Shown: one piece after another, positions 20,896 through 33,153 of the stretch
Numbering within the stretch: position 1 is the first letter of the stretch
Layout of the letters: each line of letters opens with the position of its first letter
Translations under genes and position numbers: made by a program
The notes under the pieces: model-generated
The model's input: only the letters and a program-made list of their open reading frames with translations
Told to the model about the DNA's origin: nothing
Database searches by the model: none
Source: Cyathus striatus
Lineage: Eukaryota > Basidiomycota > Agaricomycetes > Agaricales > Nidulariaceae
Length of the DNA stretch: 64,000 nucleotides
Reading direction: 5' to 3'
NCBI GenBank assembly: GCA_025738555.1
Contig: JAOVFP010000007.1
Span: forward strand, 1 to 64,000

Positions 20896-23267
20896 GCATA
20901 TTGTCAATTACTAAATCATTGCTGATACCAGAATATGTCAGCTGATACTTATCAGTGTGATCATCTTATCAGCAGTGTTACTACTAGTAGTCATCAAAGC
21001 ACTGATTAAATATGATTAGATTGAGCCAGTTAGTGAAATAAGATGGGTTGTTGAGTGCCATTAGGAAAAAGGTGGCTACTTACTGATATGCTAAGTTCTT
21101 GCCAAACATTGCTAAATAGTTACAAATATATGTATGTATCACATTGTTGTGACATGACCAGGCTCCTAAAACCAGCACACTTGTATCTCACTACAACCTA
21201 GTGTTGCTGCAAAGTGAAGTGAAGTGAAGTGAAGTGAAACTCCAATGACAGTTCTGTTGAGTCACGCAACGAGTTTTAAGTAGTACTTAAATACTTAGAA
21301 TGTAAAATCCCAAATATAATAATAAACTTAAATCCCAAGGTGTAGATTCAGTAAGTTTGAGGGGCGCAATGATTTCAATTTCAAATATAGAACAAGTTAT
21401 TTATAGATCAGTTTAACTTGGTTTTATTCTTAGAACACGTCAAGGTATTCAAAATTCAAGGTATTCAGGTTTCAATTCAGCAAACTCGGTACATAATTCA
21501 GTGTCAAAACATCTCGTAACTAATTCTGATTCTTGTCTGTATACCACCCTATCTGTGGGGGGAAGAATGCCTGGCAGTTCCTGCCTTATTTCTTCCCTCT
21601 TCGTCTACTATATACATTTTCTACCTACTCTACTTACAAATTGCATAGTAATAAAATTCTATTTGAGATCCAGTATTTCCCCGGTGCAGGTGTAAGGTAA
21701 TGCGTCGTCAGTGCCCAGGCGGCGGTCAACCAATCATGCACATAACCCAACACACGCTCGTTTGAGTGTTCTATCGGTTACCTTCCTAATCAGGTAATCA
21801 GTCGATGTGGCAGCGGCAGCTGCTTGTATCAATTTCATTTATGTCGGCCTCTTGGGTCGGTTTTCCGCTTCCGCATGGACTCCTGACCGTTGGGGTACTC
21901 ATTCTCGTTCCATTCTTTCTTCCTTTCCCCACTTCTCGCACTCTCCCTCTCTGTCTCACTGTTTCGTTGTCTCGTTGTCTCGTTGTCGTCACTCAAGCTC
22001 GTTGATCTCATGTTTTGGTGGGATCCAGGCATATGTCTCAGGGTCTTGGTAAGTCCGTGTTCCATTAATCTCCACACTTCATATTGCGTGCTGACTTTGT
22101 CATAGTCAGGTGTCTGTTCTGGGCTTTTGATACTCATATATAGAACGCAACGTCATTTTTAGAAGGGTAAAGTGTTTTGTATTATATTTGTTTAAAGTGT
22201 TTTAATCCAATACTAATGCAGAGCTATATGTTTTTTAATAGGTTTAATTTTATCCCTTGTTTAATTATGGGAGGTGGCACAGGAACTCAGCCCCTCCCCA
22301 CTGTTTCCTTGCTCAATGTGCTTGGTATTGGCATCTCAAAATCGAGATGTAACGAATTTAAAATTAGGTATGTTACATTCTTTTTACATGTGTATCAGTT
22401 CACACTGAAATCACAAAATGATTTGCAGCAATTGGAGTGGTGATCTAGTTCACAATTTCAGTGGCAGGTTGGTGTTAAGATTAGCAGCCAATCAAATGGC
22501 AAGTTGAGCAATTGTCTCAGGAGTAACACAGATGAGTCAGCATGTGCCATATCAGTGCCATAGTGATAGATGTACAAAATTTTTTAGTGTAGTTAATGTA
22601 GGCCAAGTACTGGAGCCCCTCCAGCTCTACATTATTAATTAATTGTGTTAGTTCTTCAACTCTGTCTGCCACCAGTAGTTCCTGTGCAGCATAAGCCATA
22701 ACTGGACCACATATACAATAATCCTCTGGCTGTGCAAGTTGAATATTATCTGTAAATGTTAAACACTGTTGTCATATGAAAACTTGAGAACTTAAAGTGC
22801 CTTGAATAAGTCAGTTGAAAGATGGCTCCAGCACAATGTTGCAGTCTCTACTCAAAGAAATGCATGCTCTGGGGGCTCAGAGTTCACTCAAAGGCTCCAG
22901 CCTGCTCACTTGTCAGTTAAGATCTGTGTTTCATTATATTTCAAACATATAATACCCCCCTTTCATACCAGCAATTACTCTAGGTAATTCTGGACAATTA
23001 AAACATAACATTGAGGAGGATTAGCAGTGGAGAGACTTGAATTGTTTGCAGGTAGTAGGTAGAAATTGCAACACCAACATGACATGTCAGTTCTGCCATG
23101 TCAACACATGATCAACTGAGTGCCATCATCTAGATCATTTCTCAATTCGTCAGTTTTTGATCCAGAACTCACTTCCAGTTCACTTTGTATCAAAAACGAT
23201 CTATCAGCAAAAGTGGAGTGAACTGATTTCAGTTTGCATCCAGATCACTTCATGCAGCAACACCACC
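20896..23267. other. Repeat-rich gene-free stretch
   Basis: No gene recognised. The first 200 bases belong to the repeat family also present near 25100. An (AAGTG)5 microsatellite lies at 21212-21236, a TCTCGTTG-like short repeat at about 21960-21985, and CT-rich DNA between them. The open frames near 21800-22140 are low-complexity shadows. Confidence 0.45.
21212..21236. repeat. (AAGTG)n microsatellite
   Basis: Five perfect pentanucleotide units. Confidence 0.85.
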
Positions 23268-24284
23268 ACAACCTCCTTAAGTAAACAGAGTCAAATATTT
23301 GCTTAAGGCAAATAAACCTAAGGGAGGCTGGCACTTGTTGCTGCCAACGTTTCTCCACAGACCCTTTCCATCAATAGGGAAATCGATGGCAGCACATTCC
23401 ACTTTCCCACCTCTTACCTACTCATGCTCATGAACACAATACTTAATCTACAATTATCTGAGCCTCTAACTCTCTATCTACTTACTCTCAAGTACACAAA
23501 TAATTTAATCTTGATCTGGCTTCAGTTATTCTTGTTGACTGTAGTACTTGTAGTGCTGTTGAGTAATACATAGAACAAACTATATTTTCAAAGTTATTTG
23601 CTAGTACACATCTAACTGAAGTGAAGTGAAATATTAAAAACCAAGCAAGTCTATACTCCTGATGTTCCATAGTCTACAGACAATTAAGCAGTCAAATAAC
23701 TGAATGATATTTGCTCAAATGGCTCAGGCCCAGGCTCCATACTATATATCTAAAAAGTAATTTCATCAATCACACTTGTAAATCTGTGAAGAAAGACTTA
23801 CAATATATTTAACTACTGCAATAACACTATTTACTATGTTGTGTGGTTCTGTGAAGTTGGAATAATTATTATATTTAGCATGATATGGTGAAGACACCAA
23901 TGAACACTTCAGAGGCTATAAAGCAAGTGTTCAGTATGTGTAACAGAGTTTAGCAGTGACACTGCCAATAAGTTCTTACAAACTGGAAGGCATAATGCAT
24001 ATTTAACTGTGAAGATAATCAGAATAACTCAATCAAGACCAAAATTAATTATTTGTGTACTTGAGAGTAAGTAGATAGAGAGTTAGAGGCTCAGATAATT
24101 GTAGATTAAGTATTGTGTTCATGAGCACAAGTAGGTAAGAGGTGGGAAAGCAGAATGTGCTGCCATCGATTTCCCTGTTGATGGAAAGGGTCTGTGGAGA
24201 AATGTCAGCAGCAACAAGTGCCAGCCTCCCTTAGGTTTATTTGCCTTAAGCAAATATTTGACCCTGTTTACCTAAGGAGGTTGT
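23268..24284. mobile_element. Foldback-like element with 239-base terminal inverted repeats
   Basis: Positions 23268-23506 and 24046-24284 are inverted copies with scattered mismatches, starting ACAACCTCCTTARGTAAACAG. They enclose about 540 bases with no coding sign. Nearly half of the 1,017-base element is TIR. No exact target duplication is visible. The outer flanks resemble the sequence at about 21150-21215 in inverted form, which may be a related unoccupied site. Confidence 0.75.
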
Positions 24285-26448
24285 AGCAAGATATGAGCAT
24301 GCTGGTTTTAGGAGCCTGCGACATGACTGGCTTCCAAGTTTCATGAGTACATATCACCATTACTGTACATTGCAAGGTACTGGTAAGTACTTATCCACAC
24401 TCAAGACTCTGCTCAGACTCCCTCTTTTGATTGACAAATGTCTTTTCCTCAGCTTGTTTAATTTAATTTACCAATGCTACCATTCATTATGCAGATCAAC
24501 TTACCTGAAGAGCATTCCCAGTAGTCAGTATGAAACATATATATACACCCTCAGCAGTGCATTTCTGTGGCCTTCCTTATAGAAGCATTGTCCCAGGTGG
24601 ATTCTGATCAAGTCTGGTAGAAACATTGTCACCTTTTGGCATGGCAGATGGTGAACATTGAGTACACAGATGATGCCAGCTGCAAGATGTCACTGGGGGC
24701 CAAAGCTACTTTGCAATATCACATGGTTTTGATAGACTCTAACAGCCCTGGTTTTGTACATTACAGCTATACAAGTTTTATGGTGATACACTAAGAACTA
24801 TGGGAGATATGAGGCTCACAATATTTGATACCAATTACATACATCAAATCTTCATGTGAATTTTGGTGTTTTGCCAAAAAATGCCACTCTGCCAACTATT
24901 TTGAAAACAGTTGTAAGCCATATCACTACATCATTTTGCTTCCAATTTCCAATCTCTACTCATTCCTTTTCATAAAAATCCATGGCCTATCATTGTCATT
25001 ATGCTTTCTTTTTTACCTTCCAACTTTACAAGTAATTTTAACTTTAAGGATAGTCCCCCAGAAGGCATGATAAAAAGTTGAAATTTCCTTGTAGATCAGT
25101 AGGCATCGCTCACTGGAGTGTATATTGCCAATTACTAAATCATTGCTGATACCAAAATACATCATCTGATATCTATCAGTGTAACCATGCACTCGAAAGC
25201 AAGAGTTTCAATTTCTATCAGTGCCCATAAGCATGGAAGCACTGATTTATATGATTAAATAGAACCAATTAGTGACACAGGGCAGACCATTAAGTGCCAT
25301 TAGGAAAAGAGAGAACTTAGTATATGATTTTCTGACTTGATGGAATGTAGTGCCTGAGATTTTATGACAACACTTTGGCTAAATAGTATTGGCTTGAGTA
25401 CAGAATACTCACACATTTGCACTTGGTTACACTGCCTTGTGACTTGCAGTTATTAAGATATCCTTTTGAAGCTAAGTGAGTACAGTCAGCTTAGTCTAAA
25501 TACATACTGCCTAAATACATACTCTGCATATTTTAATACTTTTTCAGGTCCACCAAGTCAGTAGGCAGGGAGTTATGTATTTTTTTGTGCTATTCTATAA
25601 TCCATACCTTTTTTGGAGAGGTAAATACATCACTTTCCAGTATCATGGATCTGCTGTCAAAATTCTGTGCAGAACCAAATGTAAATGTTTTTTAAATGTT
25701 TTTTACATAAATTTTATGGTAAGAGGGTGTCACATTTCCTACCTAAATTTCCAAATTTACTCTCCATGATGTTTATCTACATCCAGGAGAAATAAAAACC
25801 ATTGGAGAGCATTCTACCCCATTTTCTACCTCATTATTTGCCATGTCAGTACCTACTGACTTGATTGCAGTACTCAGAACGGGTCTTGCTCAACTCAACA
25901 AGCAGGTGAAGGGGGGATGTCATAGAGGGGGGAGGTGGAAATAATTGCTCCCAAACCAACATACAAAGAAGCTATTGCAGCTTCAATGCTTCTTCAGCAC
26001 TATGTGGTCAATGCCAGGATCCAGATGCCTGGTTGCTGGAGGCTGCTCTTGCAAGATATAGGCACAAAATACAGCTCAAGGCTTCTCATGCTCTCATGGA
26101 CTCTCACATTCCAGATTATTTCAATGATAACTACATACAATAAATAGGTCCAGTTGTTATTCATCATAGAGTTGTATTTGAGGTTGGTTAGGTACTATGG
26201 TTGGTTGGTCATTGCAGTCACATAGCAGCACTGTCCAGAATAAACAGTCTGGATTAGCTGGGATAAGGGTCTTCTGCACTATTATATACCCTGCAGAATT
26301 TAATACTTTTCCATGTCCACCGATGAGTATGTATTTAGATAGAGTTGACTGTAATCATTATTAGTCTGTGATGGAAGCAGTAAACATCCAATATACTATA
26401 TCGATGATGCACGTTATCAAGAACGCTGATCCGAACATGGTCAAGCAC
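24285..26448. other. AT-rich gene-free stretch
   Basis: No gene recognised in about 2.1 kb. It contains the second copy of the repeat that flanks the Mutator-like element. The rest is AT-rich with short meaningless frames. Confidence 0.45.
25085..25330. repeat. Second copy of the repeat hosting the Mutator-like element (unoccupied site)
   Basis: This aligns with sequence left of 19929 and right of 20887 as one continuous stretch, for example CACTGGAG followed by ATTGCCAATTACTAAATC. It is the pre-insertion arrangement of the 957-base element. Confidence 0.75.
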
Positions 26449-28166
26449 CTATCCTTCTATACTCCACTTCTTCTCACCATCCGCAGATTCCCCACCGCCT
26501 GTGAACATCCGGAACACATACCAAAACGTAGGTCCATAGTAATAATACAGCACACCAAACAGCGCACCTCCAAGATGCGCAAAATGATCAAAGGACCTAA
26601 AAACGACCATCATCTCAATAAACTATCAAACTGGAAAAGGGGGATAGAAACATACTTCCATCCATTCAAGATACCCATAATATCCAACATCACTAGTCCC
26701 GCTACACCAGTTTGAATGTTTATCGGGATAGGGATGAACAACAGAGCAATCGAAGTATCCGGATAGGCGAGCGCCGTTAATGTTACGCAAGAGTATATGG
26801 CACCACTTGCGCCAAGACTGGGTGGGAATATCGCTCTCAAGGTCTTGGCTGACACCGGGCGATATGACGAAGCTTTGAAGAAGCGTATTGCGGCAGGTAT
26901 TTGGAATTTGGCCTTCACGAAGTGTGAGACAAGACTGGCAAAGACACCGGCTTGTGCATTATATTTAGATTATAGGCAGAATGAGAAAAGTAAAAAAGCG
27001 AACCAGTGATGAAGAATGCGATGAAGTGAAAATCTGCTGTTGCTTCATACATATGCGGCTTAAGTTTAGAATGTGCCTGTGATAGGAAGCTGTACGCCGC
27101 CATTCCTTGAGTAACACACGAGTTTGGTCCTTGCTTGTAAGGAAGAAATGAAAAGGGCGTACCAAAGCTGTGTAATGCCACCATATTAAATGCAATATGC
27201 AAGAACGACTCATGACTGCAAAGAAAGTTGATTTTCGTTATTCCTGGCCTCACCAGTATAATACCGTCCTCTGCTTACCTAAACATACTCGTTAATAAGG
27301 TGTAGCTCTTTCCACTCACTGCACTATGTACGAAGTGTTTACCCATCCATGCACGCATTGAAGGGAACTTCCACAAGGTAAATACGAGTCCATTGGCGAG
27401 GACTATCATCCACATTAGGCGATCCGCAGAGCCCTTTTCGGCAAAGCCACGGTAAGTGGCGATGAGGCTGTCTTTGATAGACTTGGATAAGAAAAACATC
27501 TGTCCCACTAACGCGTCGAAATATTTGCGAGCATACTATGTAATACAGTCAAACAGTAAATCAGGAGAGGAGCAACATTACGTACTATCATCCTTTCTTG
27601 CTCAAACAACCTGGAAATATTTAGGTTGTTTACGCTGTAGATCGACCCGCGAAGTTTTTGTATCATTTCGTCCGTTATGAAATTTGTCGCCCCTGCCGTG
27701 TAAATGTAAAGAGCAATACCTCCAACGACAAAAAACTAAGTGGTGTAAGGTTCCTCTTTAGAGCGGAGAGAAAGAGAGTACGCACGAGAACTTGTCGACT
27801 TGCACCAGGCGGCTTCCCCACTGGCACATCCTCAGCCTCAACACGCCCAACATTACTGGCATTCAGTCTGCTTGCATTTTGAGCCTGTTCCACGATCGGA
27901 TTGGGTCTCAACTCGGGATATCGCGTGTGTGATGTGGTATGGAAAAGCCTTCGCTTCACGTTCGCATTTGTGTAGAGGGCTTTGGAGAGGAGAGGAGATG
28001 AGTTTAAGGATGAATTATTGGGATGGTGGTGAATATATGAGCGAAAGAGTGCAGCTCGTGGTGGTGCGCGACAGCACCGAAGTGGGAGAGAGAACATCGA
28101 CCTCACTGTCGACGTTAAAGTTGCAGTTGGAATTACGCTAGTGCCGGCGCGGAGTTTAAAGCGCAC
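26449..28166 (-). CDS. PCP1: Mitochondrial rhomboid protease (Pcp1/PARL type)
   Basis: This is an intramembrane serine protease expected in the inner mitochondrial membrane, where the yeast orthologue cleaves Mgm1 and Ccp1. The N-terminus is rich in Arg, Ser and His with few acids, like a presequence. Translation may start at 28166 or at an internal ATG (28097, MFSLPLRCCRAPP). After an intron comes a membrane helix (F-F-V-V-G-G-I-A-L-Y-I-Y) preceding the rhomboid core, as in PARL proteins. The core has H-E-S-F-L-H-I-A-F-N-M-V-A-L, then the nucleophile motif G-A-S-G-A-I-Y-S (Ser near 26800), then the partner His in F-D-H-F-A-H-L-G-G-A-L-F-G. All catalytic residues are present. The tail G-P-T-F-W-Y-V-F ends at TAG 26449-26451. 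At least six short introns join in frame, and I see no damage. Confidence 0.92.
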
Positions 28167-29726
28167 GTGCTTTGATCATAGCGGCTGTCACGGCAATATT
28201 TATAATTTGAACAGTCCCACGCTCTCGGAACCTACGGTTTATCTACTCCGATAGGACTCAACTCTCCAACCACTAGTAAGTTTGGTTTACTTAATAGTAA
28301 GTTACTATAAGTGTTAATGTTAAACAATATAAATTTTCATATTTCTTGATTCTATCACCGTCAGTGCCTTGTATGTAAGATAACCAGAGCGCCAGAAACA
28401 GAGCATTCTAAGAACAATATAATAAAATCCGCAAAAACGATTCGTAGCCTTCAAATCCCTGGAGAATTAAAATGGACATCCAGCTTCTATCTCCCGTATG
28501 TGTGCTAGTTGTTCAATAAATTCTAGGTAAACACAAATGGTCAGACTGATGGTATCAAGTGTACAGTAATGATTATGAGGCCTACCAGTTGTTAAATATT
28601 CATAGTTCTCCCTTACGTTCAATCTACGACTGGTACTGAACAGAAAACTTTTGTTCGGTGGCCCCTTTCAGCCCATGGCAATAGGTACATCTTCCTCAAA
28701 CAATTTACACTACCGACATCGAATCATCGTTAAGTTACGAGTTTAATACAGTTAAAAGAAACGACTTTACCACGCCTACTATCCCATTGTCGCCTCTGTG
28801 TGCTGTCCATGAATATAATTCATTGTCCTTGATAGATCTAAACAGCCAAGCGGTCGACCTTCTCCCCAGGCCATGACGGGTTGCGCGTCCTCGTCGTTCA
28901 TATTTCCCTAGACTAACAGTCTTGGAGATTCCTGGTCCAGTAGTATATGTGATGCTGTTACTTCTATATGCGATTGTAATTTACGGTGGATTAGGATTGT
29001 AATAGCGATTATCATATACGTAGAATTCCCGCGTCTCTTGTCGCAAACCAAGCCCAACATGTGTGAATGCAGTGTGCTATAAGGTGGTCGAAAAAGTAGA
29101 GATGTTGTTGAAAGAAAGTAGTAAAGATGAGATTCCTTTTATTCTGATTCAAGTTGTGGTACGCCACAAGTCACATACAGCCATAGTGAATTTGGAACAG
29201 TATTCTATCCACCTCGGAGGAGTGTATCTAAAGCGCAGAAATAATGACTCGGGAGAAACAAATATCTCGAGTTATCGCTTACCAGCAACATCACAGAATA
29301 TAATAGTACCAATATATGTCTCTATTTATGAATCTGAGAAGTATTTGTACTTCAGTACAAAAGGATGCTTCAGCGAACATTGGTAGTTTAAAATGCACGC
29401 CAACAGACTTAGTATGTACTACACAACTTCAAGGCTATACAACCATGGTGACGCGTTTTCATAGCTAATTGATTGGAGATTGATTGGAAGGGGTTTGTAC
29501 CCTTTCATGTTAAACCTGAGATAAGGTCAACAGTACCGTTGTGCGTGTGTGGCGTCCACAATGTCCATTTTTATGTTGTTACAAGTTATTTGTTATATTC
29601 ACATGTTACATACCTACCATCAATTTGACGCTTTATGTGAGATCATGTAAAAGCGTGGCGACGTTATTCAACTCGTACTGTCCTCTATCGTGTCTTAGTA
29701 GAGAGTTTCAAGAAAAATTATCTGGA
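28167..29726. other. Gene-free region upstream of the rhomboid gene
   Basis: About 1.5 kb. A 107-codon frame at 29063-29386 (plus) has no recognised motif and no clear splice partners, so it is not called. The 3' end of the DUF6593-like gene lies at the right border. Confidence 0.4.
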
Positions 29727-30399
29727 CTAATACATCTTATGTCGACTGAAATTCATATAGCCATGCTTGTATCGTAAAATGATCAAACATGCAATCAACT
29801 CTAGATGTGAATGTCAGAGACGGTGTTTTTGCTGTTGTTTCGAGTGCATTACCCATGGTTAAATCCTCAAAAGGCTCATTTACGATCAGCGTCGACGACT
29901 TGGGATGTCTTATTTTATACGAAGCAACATTCATATTCCCAAACGCTGTACACTTCAACAAAGCAAGTTATGATTAATGGCCTGCAATATATGGCTATTC
30001 GGTCGAAACATGACATACAGTATAATCCCCATCTTCTAAACTAAATCGATAGACATTTCCGTCGGAGCCTTTGAAGTCCCATACAGACATCCTGTAGGGA
30101 AAACAGTGGTGGAAGACTATACGGCGTTCGACACAAAGTGAGGCGTACCCCTTTCCTGCTTCCGACTCTTTCAAGAACCGATCCATCTGTATTTCACGTA
30201 CTCTGTGAGAATTGACTATCATTGCCTGGAAATTGAGACTAATGTATTCCATCACGACGAATTGCGGACCCTTGAACGTGTTCAAGCAATATATTTTATT
30301 GACGTTATTAATCCAGCATGTAAATTTAACTCCGGTGCGTCTGTCGTGAAATATCCTATAATGTGGGTTTGGGAAATCCTCCTTCAAGCGGTAGGTCAT
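29727..30399 (-). CDS. DUF6593-like protein, paralogue a
   Basis: This is a small fungal protein of unknown function. The main exon (30399-29995 or slightly shorter) contains W-D-F-K-G-S-D-G-N-V-Y-R-F-S-L-E-D-G, matching the DUF6593 pattern of a D-G-x-x-Y-x-W-like strand. The next exon gives N-V-A-S-Y-K-I-R-H and L-I-V-N-E-P-F-E-D-L-T. A last exon after an intron (donor in ATGGGTAATG) encodes E-L-I-A-C-L-I-I-L-R-Y and ends at TAG 29727-29729. The same three-part ending occurs in paralogue b (31368-32196), which supports the model. The upstream border is uncertain because the long first frame may contain an intron. Confidence 0.55.
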
Positions 30400-31367
30400 T
30401 TTGTGTCGACTAGGAGGATGTGAATGGAGAAAGGATAAGATGATGACTGCTTGCGTGGCGAAGAGTTCCGCATTCTATACATAACTCATCTACAGCTTTG
30501 TCAATTCTAGATATAGGAACGATTGCCGAATGGAGAACACGTGTATAAAGTAGGAATAACGTATGGCGCTGTTCCACACGTGAGTGCGAGGATATAAGCG
30601 CTAAGTGAGTAGTACTCAATACTACATAGTAGATGAATACTTACAACGATTGGGACAGGTGATGGATGTAGGGAATAAATATCTTTTTATTAACCGATAC
30701 TGAAGAAACTTAAAGCTCATCGCTGGCGCTCAGCAGTTTGAAGCCTTAGACCTTAGGCCTTCTAACTACTAGTATGAAATCAACTCCCTTAAGTTTGGTG
30801 CGAGTGAGCAGATCACTCGTGACAGCTGAAATTGAACCCATATCAGCCTATGCCGAGAATATTATTGAACTCTGGGAGCTTCTAGGTGAGCATTACTTCA
30901 ACGCCGTGACGACCTTTCGGCCCCGGAATGTTCTATTGTGGCGCAAGAAAGTTCAGTTGAACGATTGCGTATCAGAACAATTAACTTGCACCTTCGCGCA
31001 GCGCTGCGTACCCCTCATGTATTCCTCGTGGTTAAACTATATACAATCATAAACCATTCCAGTGCATGAAGATTGAAGTTCTAACAGTTGTTAAATATTT
31101 AAGTTTTTTGCGTATGTACACGATGCCTGTATTACCTATCACCGGCACCGTTATAATACTGTGCTGTTGCACGCGTAACGCAGAATCATATTACATGTAA
31201 TTAACTCATTGCTTGTTGGCAATCTCCCGCAGTATGTTGTGGCACAGTATACGTGTTTTAGAGCGCACATCATGTAATTATGGCAGGTAAGTGCTTTTAA
31301 TAAGTAATTTTATAGCGCAATATACTTAATAGCAGGCATTATAGGGTGAAACACGGAGGTTACGGTC
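30400..31367. other. Spacer between the DUF6593-like paralogues
   Basis: Nearly 1 kb with no recognised gene. The open frame at 30774-31052 (plus) has no identifiable features. Confidence 0.4.
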
Positions 31368-32196
31368 TTAAAGTTTATATGCTGCGATATGACGCATGAT
31401 CATCAAAGATGCAAGCAACTCTAAATCGTTCAAGGTAAAGCATGTGTATCAGATAATCAGATAATACATAGATTTAAAAGGCGATGGGAACATACCAGAA
31501 GCAAGATATTGAAATGGTTCATCAACCGTGAGCATGCATCCAGACGATCCACGGTACTCAGGTTCACTAGGAAGCTTCAGACTGTAGTAAGCAACGAGGT
31601 AGTTCCTGGAATTCGTGCACTGAAAGCCATAACTATTATGAAATTTCGAGCTGTCAGTACTATGCACTACTTACCGTCCATTCTTGGTCGTTCGTGTGTC
31701 TCCAACGCCACCGGTATTCCTGATTATCAGATGCAACGAACTTTCGATCTCTAGAGCTATAGAATAAAATTTAGTAGGGCTTTACTTAATCTATAAAGTG
31801 GGAGACGTACCTTCCGAGCAAGGAACTCTTCGCTAAGTAATCGTTCATGGATACGTGCCGTTGTGGACTAAGAGCAATGGTTCCCAGCGTATTATTTGCT
31901 CCAAATGTAAGCGCGAAGAGAGGATTCATATGGGATACCATAGAACCACTTGTTGTGTCGTATACCATGTATGTTGTCCCAGTAGAATCATTATGTGTAC
32001 ACCGATATTCCAGCTTCATTCTTTCATGTATATCCACAAATTCGGAACCTTGTAGATCGCCAGTTTTGTCCTCGAGGAAGAATGGTTGGCCGTAGACGGT
32101 CGTCATTGGCAGATGTAAGATATTTAACGTGTGTAGCTCAATGGAGAAGATAGTTGGGAATGCTGGACTGAGGGATACCGAAACAGCTTCAGTCAT
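31368..32196 (-). CDS. DUF6593-like protein, paralogue b
   Basis: Four exons can be joined. The first (start at 32196 or, more conservatively, at 32106 with MTTVYGQPFF) encodes G-T-T-Y-M-V-Y-D-T-T-S-G-S-M-V and ends S-S-L-L-G. The second gives S-R-D-R-K-F-V-A-S-D-N-Q-E-Y-R-W-R-W, the central DUF6593 motif. The third gives N-Y-L-V-A-Y-Y-S-L-K and S-G-C-M-L-T-V-D-E-P-F-Q-Y-L-A. The last gives E-L-L-A-S-L-M-I-M-R-H-I-A-A-Y, stop TAA at 31368-31370. All junctions are GT-AG and in frame. The gene appears intact. Function is unknown; these proteins are multicopy in mushroom genomes. Confidence 0.68.
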
Positions 32197-32699
32197 TTAT
32201 AACCTCTTCTTAAGCTCAGCTTCGAGAACATACCTTGACCTTTGGAGCCATTAAGGAGTGGAGGACATGCGTTGGAGGAAACAAAGCAATGAAAAATGGC
32301 GTTCTTCTGTCCATATCGAGTAGTCCATCACCGGAGTCTCTTCATGTGGATGTCGGCGAGTGTGATATGTCGAATAATATGGAGGTAACCACAAGAGATT
32401 CGGGACGATACGGCGAGCGCAGATAGTTTTCCTTATTTTGATGAAGCTTGGACGAGCCGATGGGCGCACGCATCCTCATGCTCCTCGTGGGGGCTGCTGC
32501 TGGCTTATAATTTAAGACGTTCTGGGAGCCGGTCAATTAGTACTTTATATGCCGTACCTCACAAAGTACTCTATAGGATATGAACGAGGCATGTGCTCGG
32601 AATAATGCCTGGACACAGGTGACAGACCTTGCTGCAATCGGCTCAAATCAGGCGTTGTCATTACTAGATTCAGAACTTTAGGGGATACCCGTGGCTTAG

Positions 32700-33153
32700 G
32701 CTAGTGGAAGAATTAAAACTACTTTTGCAGCGGCTCGGATGCTCACCGCATGTATTTACGGGAGAGTGCTCCGATGAAGATCTACTTCCTCTAATCCAAC
32801 TGCCTCTTGAAGTATTCATAAAAATGATTGATCTGTTCGGAAATGTGAGCTACTTAATATACACATAGCATATATCCAGTGTATACCAGTGTATTATATT
32901 CTAAGCGTAAAATAAACTAGATGAACGATCAAGTTTATTTGATATTTGTAGGACCTTATAGGTCCAAGGATAATTAAGTTGACGTCAGGACTGCGTTCTG
33001 AACGCTTGTCGAAGGTGCTCCGTGTCATCCGGTGGTAAGTGCTCACTTTAGGAGAACAAGTATATCAAAAAGGATTAATTTGATTCCTCGAGGCTCGGAC
33101 GATTTTACCCCAGGCTTCGCGGACTTATCTTTGTAGCGGAGTTCCAGACATAA
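32700..33153 (+). pseudogene. Possible small gene or gene fragment with an F-box-like motif
   Basis: A plus-strand frame reads E-D-L-L-P-L-I-Q-L-P-L-E-V-F-I-K-M-I up to a GT donor near 32847. It continues after an AG near 32951 with D-L-I-G-P-R-I-I-K-L-T-S-G-L-R, and after another intron with W-L-R-G-L-I-F-V-A-E-F-Q-T and TAA at 33151-33153. The L-P-L-E-V-F-x-K-M-I block resembles the start of an F-box, but the match is short. No convincing start codon or upstream exon is seen, so this could be a fragment. Confidence 0.35.
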
